From Bacteroidota bacterium (GTDB lineage Bacteria; Bacteroidota; Ignavibacteria; Ignavibacteriales; Ignavibacteriaceae): 5,368 nt of DNA. The DNA lies in contig JADFGB010000105.1 of NCBI GenBank assembly GCA_022567875.1, positions 1-5,368 on the forward strand. The letters are read 5' to 3'. Position numbers and translations under genes: made by a program. The number at the start of each line of letters is the position of its first letter. Position 1 is the first letter of the stretch. The notes under the pieces were generated by a model that saw only the letters and a program-made list of their open reading frames with translations, did not search any database and had not been told where the DNA came from. Below are positions 1 to 5,368 of this stretch, piece after piece.

Positions 1-1377
1 GGGAAGCTTTTCTGAAATATCTAAAAGTCTTTGTATTGCTTCCTTTGTCTCGATTTTTCCGGCTCTTAATTGTGCACTAGTCTTCTCTATCTCTTTCAGA
101 CTTTTCGCAGCTTTTTCTACTTCCCTAGCTTCTTGAACCTTCCTCTTGGCTTCTTCTTGAGCGGCTAACTTAGCTTTTTTCTCTACCTGCTTTTGAGTCT
201 CTTTGGCTTGCTTCTCTTTCTCGGCTGCTCTCTGGGTCTCTTCTTGAGCGATTAGCCTGGCTTCTTTTTCTACCTGCTTTTGCTTGTCGGTAAGGGAAGA
301 TAATTCTTGTTCTGCGAGGGAAAGGAGTTCTATGTCTTCTTGAGCAGTAATGATCTGTTTTGATTCTTCTAATTCTTTATTTATTAATTGCTGCATATAA
401 TTTTGCGCCGAGTGATCTCTTGTTGCTCTGTTGTAACCGTTAAGAGCAATTCTTTCTCTTTCATTTTCATTATCTAAAAAGTATTTAATTCTTTGTGGTA
501 AATTTTTAAGAGAATTGTAAACGGCAATTTCTTTATCAATATCGAATGCAATTTCTAATCCGGGTATATTATAACTTAATTGAAAACCACCGCAGCCGGT
601 TATTTCGTAATGTCTTCCTTTTACTTGTTCAATTGTTTTTCTAAGCAATAGTAGTTCTTTTACTGCCCTTGTTGTCTGCATTGACCAAATCAAAAAAGGT
701 AAATGATAACTTACAGCATTGGATAAGTTTAAATTTATTTTTGTTTGATTGATGACTTTTACCATTTCTTCTTCTGTAAGCCAGCTTTTTTCATTATTCC
801 ATCCCCTTCCGAAAACATTAACATTAATTCCTTTCTTTTTTAATTTCATTATTATCCAATCTCTAAGTGGACTGTAACCACCGATGAAGGATACATTGTA
901 TATTTTTTCCATCTCTATTTTTTTATAGATATTTTTATTAAATCCAAAAGGTGAAAAAATTGCGTTTTCAATACCATCGGAAAGATACTTTTTATACATT
1001 GTATAATCCGGAGTAGAAAAAAAAGAAAAGTATTGTCTCCAATTATTTGCAAAATTTTTTCTCCAAGGATCATCAAAAAAATAAACGATTGTTTTTGTTA
1101 TCATTTTTAATGAATTAATAATTTGTGAGTCAAATTCATTTTTAAATAATGCAAACAAAGTAATGTCCGGTTTTTGTTCCGTTATCAAATGTTTCAGTTT
1201 TTTATTCATTTCGGATTTTCCAAAATTTTTATATTCCGAGTAAAAATCAAAAAGAAAAATTTGTTCTTTCCCGTAAACATCACATAGAGGTAAATATAAA
1301 TTGTTGTACTCAAAAGAGTAACCTCTCTCTGCAATTCCGTAATCGTATTTTATTATGCTTATAAATATTTTAGGCAA
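1..1377 (-). CDS. CgeB-like glycosyltransferase with C-terminal coiled coil (3' end cut by window edge)
   Basis: Reading leftwards from 1377 the frame is open for 459 codons to base 1 with no stop, so the protein continues beyond the window. Residues 1-330 look like a cytoplasmic GT-B transferase of the CgeB / Glyco_trans_1_2 type. Visible motifs are FFDDPW (100-105), VSFIGGYSPLRDW (162-174), VFGRGW (188-193), INQTKINLNLS (209-219), and the family hallmark GRHYEITGCGGFQL (254-267), followed by FDIDKEIAVY and a RERIALNGYNRATRDHS stretch (near 307-323). From about residue 333 on, the chain is a highly charged A/E/K/Q coiled coil, not a normal part of this family. TTG at 1377 is the chosen start: the frame is closed just upstream by TAA at 1398-1396, and the first in-frame ATG lies at residue 57, too far into the fold. 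The gene begins 13 bases after the flippase stop, so it is probably co-transcribed and acts in surface-glycan synthesis. Donor and acceptor are not predictable. Confidence 0.87.
   Translation of the reverse strand, partial: MPKIFISIIKYDYGIAERGYSFEYNNLYLPLCDVYGKEQIFLFDFYSEYKNFGKSEMNKKLKHLITEQKPDITLFALFKNEFDSQIINSLKMITKTIVYFFDDPWRKNFANNWRQYFSFFSTPDYTMYKKYLSDGIENAIFSPFGFNKNIYKKIEMEKIYNVSFIGGYSPLRDWIIMKLKKKGINVNVFGRGWNNEKSWLTEEEMVKVINQTKINLNLSNAVSYHLPFLIWSMQTTRAVKELLLLRKTIEQVKGRHYEITGCGGFQLSYNIPGLEIAFDIDKEIAVYNSLKNLPQRIKYFLDNENERERIALNGYNRATRDHSAQNYMQQLINKELEESKQIITAQEDIELLSLAEQELSSLTDKQKQVEKEARLIAQEETQRAAEKEKQAKETQKQVEKKAKLAAQEEAKRKVQEAREVEKAAKSLKEIEKTSAQLRAGKIETKEAIQRLLDISEKLP
151..282 (-). repeat. 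Two diverged 45-base repeats encoding coiled-coil segments
   Basis: Bases 238-282 and 151-195 match at 37 of 45 positions by hand alignment. In the transferase frame they encode QKQVEKEARLIAQEE (residues 366-380) and QKQVEKKAKLAAQEE (395-409), offset by 29 residues. A third partial echo, AQED, lies at residues 345-348. The pattern suggests that the coiled coil grew by internal duplication. The 29-residue offset is one more than four heptads, so the register would shift between copies. Confidence 0.7.
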
Positions 1378-1390
1378 GATAAAAATCCGT

Positions 1391-2725
1391 TTAATTTACT
1401 TGTTTATTAAATGAATCATCAATGGTTCTGTTTACAATGGTTATGTGAATAACATATATAAACCCGATAAGTAATATGGTATAAGCAACACCATTTAATC
1501 CAAAACTTTTTATAAATATCATATTTAAAATTACTGCTAAACCACCGATCAATAATTTTGGGAAAAGATATATTTTTGGCTTGTCTAATGCCATACCCAA
1601 TATTGTTTGTGTTTGACCTGTGTAAAATAAACCGGTTCCGAAAGTAAGCAACGGAAGTAAATACCAGTATTTTATATACTCCTTGCTGCTTATAATTATT
1701 ATTATATTCTCAGCAAAATAATATGTTATTATTGTTGAAATAACTGTTATAACAAAAACTAACAGCATAATAATTTTAATATATAAATATCCTTTTTTTA
1801 TATTTTCGTGATTTCCTAAATCTGCATAATTTTGAAAAATAATGGGTGTGGCAAATTCATTAATTACGTTACTTGGAATAACAACCAACGCATTTACAAT
1901 AGCCATCATTATTGCGTAGATACCCACATCTTTAATAGTTAGTATCCCATTGATTATCCATTTCTCTCCGTTAAGCTGTAACCAGCCTGCTGCTGCCCAG
2001 ATTAAAAAAGGTGTTGCATAAATCCATACACGTTTTCGCATTTTTTTTTGCAATACATTTACTTGAGTTTTTTCTAATGGTTTTTCATTAGGTATAAATT
2101 TTTTAAATGTGAATAATTTTATAATGATAAACAATGACGTAGAAATACATATAAAAAGTATTACGTTATCGAGAGTTAAAGAATTATTAAATAGCAGCAG
2201 GACAAAAAATATAATGATCAATCCTTTTTCGCACGAAAGTAGAATTGTGTTAATTTTTCTTTTTCTTAATATGTTAAACCATGAATTAAATAATTCACTT
2301 ACCTTGGTTGATATTACCATTAAGCCTGCAATTAAGAGAAAGATTATGGAGTAATCATTTAAAAAAATGCCTGTGAAAAAAGATAAAATTAATACAAGAA
2401 CAAAAAGAATAATTACAGAAACACTTAAAAATTTTAAAAATAAATCAACTAAGATATCTTCTTTTCCTTCGTGCTTATAATCATAATAATATCTTATAAA
2501 ACCTTGCTGAAATGAGCCATAAATTAATCCTAATAAAGCAGCAACAGTAAGAATAAGAGCGTAAACACCATAATCGGTAGGACCCATTTGCGAAATGATT
2601 TTAACTATAATTAAGCTTAATATAACATTAATACCTTGTCCTAAAATAACCCAAATTATTTCTTCAATGGAATTTGAATTTGTAGAATTCTTTACAACGG
2701 AATAAAACTCAGAAAGTTTTTTCAT
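1391..2725 (-). CDS. Polysaccharide flippase, Wzx/RfbX-like (MOP superfamily)
   Basis: This 444-residue protein is an integral inner-membrane transporter expected to flip an undecaprenyl-linked sugar unit to the periplasmic face. About 12 hydrophobic helices can be placed, near residues 23-46, 55-72, 95-118, 124-141, 161-179, 186-205, 234-251, 266-285, 313-338, 353-372, 388-406 and 410-430. The N-terminal MGPTDYGVYALIL stretch (47-59), the mid-protein GILTIKDVGIYAIMMAI segment and the C-terminal FGLNGVAYTILLIG (408-421) are typical of the Polysacc_synt family. A basic loop (KKMRKR, 227-232) divides the two six-helix halves. Length and topology are complete for the family. The ATG at 2725 has no clear Shine-Dalgarno. 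It is the first gene of the minus-strand unit, and the glycosyltransferase follows 13 bases after its stop. A lipopolysaccharide, capsule or exopolysaccharide substrate are all possible; the sequence does not decide. Confidence 0.93.
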   Translation of the reverse strand: MKKLSEFYSVVKNSTNSNSIEEIIWVILGQGINVILSLIIVKIISQMGPTDYGVYALILTVAALLGLIYGSFQQGFIRYYYDYKHEGKEDILVDLFLKFLSVSVIILFVLVLILSFFTGIFLNDYSIIFLLIAGLMVISTKVSELFNSWFNILRKRKINTILLSCEKGLIIIFFVLLLFNNSLTLDNVILFICISTSLFIIIKLFTFKKFIPNEKPLEKTQVNVLQKKMRKRVWIYATPFLIWAAAGWLQLNGEKWIINGILTIKDVGIYAIMMAIVNALVVIPSNVINEFATPIIFQNYADLGNHENIKKGYLYIKIIMLLVFVITVISTIITYYFAENIIIIISSKEYIKYWYLLPLLTFGTGLFYTGQTQTILGMALDKPKIYLFPKLLIGGLAVILNMIFIKSFGLNGVAYTILLIGFIYVIHITIVNRTIDDSFNKQVN

Positions 2726-2924
2726 AAATAATTGCTAAAGGTATTTAAATTCTTTTTATCAACATTTAAATGATTCAAACAAACATTTTCTTTAATTTAG
2801 ATATTAAAGACATAGCCAGTATTAAGTGTATTCATCTTTTTAAAAAGATTACAAACAATATAGAAAAAATAGGTCTGATTTTTTAAAAGAAATAATTTAA
2901 TCGAATTAAATTTTGAATAATGGA
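2726..2924. promoter_or_regulatory. Divergent intergenic region, presumed to hold two promoters
   Basis: These 199 very A/T-rich bases lie between the oppositely oriented flippase and family 2 transferase genes, so they must drive both unless transcripts enter from elsewhere. I found no convincing sigma-70 pair and no exact Bacteroidota-type TAnnTTTG box. The nearest candidate is TATATTG on the minus strand near 2860. Two inverted repeats are present: a perfect palindrome at 2834-2849 and TTTAAT-CGA-ATTAAA at 2896-2910. The role is inferred from position, not from a recognised element. Confidence 0.4.
2834..2849. repeat. Perfect 16-base palindrome, possible operator
   Basis: ATCTTTTTAAAAAGAT is fully self-complementary. 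It sits in the gap between divergent genes, about 75 bases before the plus-strand start and 108 bases before the flippase start. That placement suits a dimeric regulator shared by both genes. The A/T-rich composition makes chance likely too, and there is no U-tract arrangement arguing for a terminator. Confidence 0.3.
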
Positions 2925-3683
2925 ATGGAAATATCTGCTATTATAATAGCTAAAAACGAAGAACATAATATCGGAAGATGTTTGGACAGTCTTAAAGATT
3001 GCATTGAAGATGTTATTGTTCTTGTAGATGATCAAACTACAGACAGAACTATTGAAATAATTAGAACTTTTTCTGCAGTAAAATTTTATGTAGTAAATTG
3101 GAAAGGATACGCTAAAACAAAGCAGTACGCTGTAAGCCTTACAAAGAACGATTGGATCTTATGGATAGATGCCGACGAAGTTTTAAGTGATAAATTAAAA
3201 AAAGAAATAAATAATTTTAAAACATCAGTTCCAAAACACTCAGCATATTCAATACCGCGTAAAGCATATTTTTTAGGTAAATGGATAAAGCACTGTGGGT
3301 GGTATCCGGGAAGAGTAACAAGATTATTCAAAAAGGATAAGGCAAAATTCAGTGATATGCAGGTACACGAGCAACTTATAGTTGAGGGAAGCATTGGGGA
3401 ATTATTAGAGGATATTAATCACTATACAGATCCGGACCTCAAGCATTATTTTAAAAAGTTTAATGAATATACTTCCTTAGCAGCAGAAGATTTATTAAAT
3501 AGTGGAAGAAAATTTAGAATATTTGATTTAATATTAAGACCGATAGTAATTTTTATAAAAATGTATTTTATAAAACTTGGGTTTTTAGACGGTATTGAGG
3601 GATTTATTTTATCAATATTTTCATCATTATATGTTTTTACAAAATATTGTAAATTTTGGGAGCTAAATAAAAGCTATAAATGA
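2925..3683 (+). CDS. Family 2 glycosyltransferase, WaaE/KdtX-like
   Basis: From the ATG at 2925 this is a 252-residue cytoplasmic, membrane-associated transferase of the GT2 (GT-A) fold. Visible elements in order are the N-terminal MEISAIIIAKNEEHNIGRCL (1-20), a nucleotide-binding VDDQTTDRT (34-42), the metal-binding DADE (82-85) in WILWIDADEVLS, GWYPGRVTRLFKK (125-137) and VHEQL (147-151). A hydrophobic, amphipathic C-terminus (about 205-241) probably docks on the membrane. The layout matches the beta-1,4-glucosyltransferase family that adds sugar to LPS inner core (WaaE), and the length is normal. The frame also allows TTG at 2913, adding four residues, but the family usually begins at the M-x-I-S-A strand, so ATG is preferred. 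No Shine-Dalgarno is visible. It runs divergently from the flippase operon and 99 bases ahead of nadK. Sugar and acceptor are inferred only at family level. Confidence 0.92.
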   Translation: MEISAIIIAKNEEHNIGRCLDSLKDCIEDVIVLVDDQTTDRTIEIIRTFSAVKFYVVNWKGYAKTKQYAVSLTKNDWILWIDADEVLSDKLKKEINNFKTSVPKHSAYSIPRKAYFLGKWIKHCGWYPGRVTRLFKKDKAKFSDMQVHEQLIVEGSIGELLEDINHYTDPDLKHYFKKFNEYTSLAAEDLLNSGRKFRIFDLILRPIVIFIKMYFIKLGFLDGIEGFILSIFSSLYVFTKYCKFWELNKSYK

Positions 3684-3782
3684 AAACAGATAATCAGCTA
3701 GCTAACGAACAATTATTATTTATGTAATAAATTATGCAGAACCACCAAATAGCAAAATTTTGAAAGAAAAAAAATAAAGAAA
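3684..3782 (+). other. Spacer before nadK, no gene seen
   Basis: The 99 bases between the transferase stop and the nadK start hold no open frame of note. There is a short AGCTAGCT palindrome at 3696-3703 and a weak A/T inverted repeat ATTTAT-GTA-ATAAAT at 3718-3732. Neither is followed by a T-tract, so I do not call a terminator. A purine run just before 3783 may serve as a weak ribosome-binding region for nadK. Whether nadK has its own promoter here cannot be told. Confidence 0.4.
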
Positions 3783-4709
3783 ATGGCGAAGAAAAAAACA
3801 AATAAAAAATCCATTAAAGTTGGAATAGTTGTTAATACTACCAAAGAAGCTGTTATTGATATTGTATCTTTACTTATAAAAAAGTTAAAAGGTAAAGGAT
3901 TTACTTTTTATATCTCAGAAAAAGTAAAAGAAGTAAAGGACAAACTGACTGAAAAAATTCCGGAAAAAAGTTTTTTGGAGATTGATAAACTTTGCAAAAA
4001 ATGTGATTTGATAATTTCAATAGGTGGGGATGGTACAATGCTTGCCACAGGATATCATGCTCAATTTTATGATAAACCTGTATTTGGTATAAATGCAGGA
4101 AAACTCGGATTTTTAGTTGAGGCAGAGCTTAGTCATCTAGATTTATTTATAGACGAAATTAAAAACAGAAGATATACAATTGATGAAAGAATGATAATAA
4201 CAGCAGAATGTTTAAATCATAATGTTGAAAGAATGTATGCTATTAATGATTTTGTTATCGATAAAGGCGCCTGGCCTAAAATGATTGAACTAACTATAAG
4301 AGTTGACGGTGATTATGTTACTACATTCGGGGCAGACGGTTTAATAATTGCAACACCTACAGGCTCTACAGGTTATTCCGTTTCAACGGGAGGTCCAATT
4401 GTAAATCCAAAGGCAGATGTAATTTCTTTGTGCCCTATTGCACCTCACAGCCTTAACATGCGACCTCTTGTTTTAGCAAGTTGTCAAGAAATTATAATTA
4501 CTGCAAATTCTCCCTATAAAGATGTTCATATTAATTGTGACGGACAAAGAGTATTTGCTTTTCCCCCTCCCATTACTGTTAAAATAAATAAAAGTAAAAG
4601 ACCTTTTAAATTAGTTCATACCTCCCTTAATAATTATTTTGAAACGTTAAGAAATAAATTAATGTGGGGAATAGATTTGAGAAATAAAAACTTAAATAAC
4701 GGAGCTTGA
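3783..4709 (+). CDS. nadK: NAD kinase (ATP- or polyphosphate-dependent NAD+ 2'-phosphorylation)
   Basis: This cytosolic enzyme (EC 2.7.1.23) phosphorylates NAD+ to NADP+, the only de novo route to NADP. The family hallmarks are all visible in the 308-residue product: GGDGTML at 81-87 with the catalytic Asp83, FGINAGKLGFL (101-111), an ND pair at 155-156 where many relatives have NE, the glycine-rich ADGLIIATPTGSTGYS (184-199) followed by STGGPIV (201-207), PHSLNMRPLVL (221-231) and DGQ (253-255). The lysine-rich first 11 residues are a small extension before the first strand. The C-terminal LRNKLMWGID (289-298) resembles Bacteroidota-type homologues. Length is normal and nothing is disrupted. 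The stop at 4707-4709 lies one base before the next ATG, so the thioredoxin-like gene is almost certainly in the same transcript. Confidence 0.97.
   Translation: MAKKKTNKKSIKVGIVVNTTKEAVIDIVSLLIKKLKGKGFTFYISEKVKEVKDKLTEKIPEKSFLEIDKLCKKCDLIISIGGDGTMLATGYHAQFYDKPVFGINAGKLGFLVEAELSHLDLFIDEIKNRRYTIDERMIITAECLNHNVERMYAINDFVIDKGAWPKMIELTIRVDGDYVTTFGADGLIIATPTGSTGYSVSTGGPIVNPKADVISLCPIAPHSLNMRPLVLASCQEIIITANSPYKDVHINCDGQRVFAFPPPITVKINKSKRPFKLVHTSLNNYFETLRNKLMWGIDLRNKNLNNGA
4701..4704 (+). promoter_or_regulatory. Shine-Dalgarno GGAG for the thioredoxin-like gene, inside nadK
   Basis: GGAG lies within the last nadK codons and ends six bases before the ATG at 4711, a good spacing. The nadK TGA falls between this site and the start, giving TGA-A-ATG, an arrangement typical of translational coupling. 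It is the clearest ribosome-binding site in the window; the other starts lack one. Confidence 0.65.
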
Positions 4710-4710
4710 A

Positions 4711-5217
4711 ATGAAATTAACTGTAATAATTTATTTTCTAATTTTATTTTCTGTGATATCTGTTGCTCAAAATAAAATAATTATAGATTCCAAAACTTCA
4801 GCACCTATGCTTATTGGTGAAATCAACAGACAAGCATTTCAGGATTCTGTTTTTTCTTGGTGGTTTAATTCAGAATATCTTATGTATGAAGTTGATTCAA
4901 CATCATTAAAAAGCAATGTAAATGCATTAAGAAATTATGATATTACCTTGGTATTGGGAACCTGGTGCAGCGACAGCAGAAGGGAAGTACCCCGTTTTTT
5001 TAAAATTCTTGATTACTTAAATTATCAAAAAGATAAAATAAAAATATTTGCAGTAGATAGAAGTAAAAAAGGATTAAATAATGAAGTAGATTCTTTAAAT
5101 ATCCAAAAAGTACCTACAATTATATTTTATAAAAACAATAAAGAATTCGGTAGAATAATTGAAGAACCTAAAGTAACTTTAGAAAAAGATATGGCAAATA
5201 TTGTTACAAAAAAATAA
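4711..5217 (+). CDS. Secreted thioredoxin-fold protein with a single active-site cysteine
   Basis: The 168-residue product begins with a signal peptide: Lys2, a hydrophobic core to about residue 17, and a likely cleavage after SVA19 or close by, so it should act in the periplasm or at the outer surface. The thioredoxin core occupies roughly 75-165: a strand ITLVLGTW, the active site WCSDS (85-89) leading into helix SRREVPRFFKILDYL (89-103), a second strand KIKIFAVD (109-116) and the cis-proline loop VPTIIFY (134-140). The usual CxxC is CSDS here, so the resolving cysteine is replaced by Ser89; Cys86 is the only cysteine in the protein. This makes a dithiol oxidoreductase role doubtful. A monothiol, binding or peroxidase-type role is possible. 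An N-terminal segment of about 55 residues (20-74) precedes the fold. It is coupled to nadK upstream and is followed immediately by the terminator. Confidence 0.88.
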   Translation: MKLTVIIYFLILFSVISVAQNKIIIDSKTSAPMLIGEINRQAFQDSVFSWWFNSEYLMYEVDSTSLKSNVNALRNYDITLVLGTWCSDSRREVPRFFKILDYLNYQKDKIKIFAVDRSKKGLNNEVDSLNIQKVPTIIFYKNNKEFGRIIEEPKVTLEKDMANIVTKK

Positions 5218-5218
5218 G

Positions 5219-5234
5219 TCCGTTAGCTAACGGA
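5219..5234. terminator. Bidirectional intrinsic terminator between convergent genes
   Basis: TCCGTTAGCTAACGGA is a perfect 16-base palindrome, folding as a six-base-pair stem with an AGCT loop. On the plus strand it is followed by TTACTTTT. Read on the minus strand it is followed by CTTATTTTTTT, a better U-tract. It fills almost the whole 17-base gap between the stop of the thioredoxin-like gene and the stop of the facing gene, so it can end both transcripts. The stem is short, so termination may be partial, especially on the plus strand. Confidence 0.75.
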
Positions 5235-5368
5235 TTACTTTTCTACTTCCTGTAAAATATTAATTAAAGTGTCTTTGTCCTCAACAATATCTTCTTTTAC
5301 AATATCCTTTACTTTCGATTTACTTACTGATTGTGTCCCTGGGTTATTTTCATCTTTATAATTTTTAT
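5235..5368 (-). CDS. C-terminus of an unidentified convergent protein (cut by right edge)
   Basis: On the minus strand a frame open from the right edge ends with TAA at 5237-5235, giving 43 visible C-terminal residues; the start lies outside the window. The first part is polar and probably flexible (NNPGTQSVSKSK), followed by an acidic and basic stretch, VKDIVKEDIVEDKD, and a final possible helix LINILQEVEK. No family is recognisable from this. The frame is supported by its clean opening across the segment and by its stop lying directly against a terminator hairpin, as expected for two convergent genes. The plus strand here is closed by several stops. It may still be a chance frame. Confidence 0.6.
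   Translation of the reverse strand, partial: KNYKDENNPGTQSVSKSKVKDIVKEDIVEDKDTLINILQEVEK

Noticed and set aside
1..300. Possible tandem-repeat array or CRISPR-like pattern in the T/C-rich left end
   Set aside because: Only two diverged copies exist, with no regular spacers, and they read in frame as a coiled coil.
2041..2049. Run of nine T (nine A in the coding sense) inside the flippase, possible phase-variation tract
   Set aside because: Surface-glycan genes can be switched by homopolymer slippage, but runs of eight or nine are common in this A/T-rich DNA (for example 3767-3774) and the frame is intact.
2109..2354. Plus-strand open frame of 81 codons
   Set aside because: It lies wholly inside the flippase gene in the opposite direction; its product has no recognisable fold and the flippase reading is complete and convincing.
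2770..2886. Small plus-strand open frame of 38 codons in the divergent region
   Set aside because: It begins with ATG but has no ribosome-binding site, spans the palindrome, and encodes an Ile/Lys/Asn-rich product as expected from A/T-rich noncoding DNA.
3086..3394. Minus-strand open frame of 102 codons
   Set aside because: It is antisense to the family 2 transferase core, where the conserved DADE and GWYPGR motifs are encoded; it is a shadow.
3696..3707. AGCTAGCT palindrome, with TAGCTAACG (3699-3707) also found in the terminator at 5224-5232
   Set aside because: The stem is too short and lacks a following T-tract; the shared nine bases are probably coincidence, so no terminator or repeat family is called.

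Overview
This 5.4-kb, A/T-rich window looks like chromosomal DNA from a bacterium of the Bacteroidota/Ignavibacteriota side of the tree. The evidence is the low G+C, mostly absent Shine-Dalgarno sequences, a NAD kinase ending in the LRNKLMWGID-type tail familiar from that group, and a secreted thioredoxin-fold protein with a WCSDSRREVPRF motif. The assignment is an inference from protein style, not from a marker gene.

Layout. The left half (about 1-2725) is a minus-strand, two-gene surface-glycan unit read right to left: a 12-helix Wzx-type polysaccharide flippase (2725-1391), then, after 13 bases, a CgeB-like glycosyltransferase starting on TTG at 1377 and running off the left edge still open. 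The transferase carries an unusual C-terminal Ala/Glu/Lys/Gln-rich coiled coil. Its DNA (about 1-360) is markedly richer in G+C than the rest of the gene and contains a diverged internal repeat. A 199-base divergent intergenic region (2726-2924) separates this unit from the plus-strand genes.

The right half reads left to right: a WaaE-like family 2 glycosyltransferase (2925-3683), a 99-base spacer without a gene, NAD kinase nadK (3783-4709), and a secreted thioredoxin-like protein (4711-5217) that starts one base after the nadK stop and uses a GGAG inside the end of nadK. A 16-base perfect palindrome, apparently a bidirectional terminator, fills the 17-base gap before the C-terminus of a convergent minus-strand gene (5368-5235, cut by the right edge, not identified).

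How they work together. The two transferases and the flippase plausibly build and export a lipid-linked surface sugar or modify LPS. nadK supplies NADP(H), and the thioredoxin-like protein acts outside the cytoplasm. No CRISPR array, mobile element, tRNA or rRNA was seen. The least ordinary feature is the coiled-coil tail on the CgeB-like transferase. I see no clear evidence for a wholly new multi-gene system.
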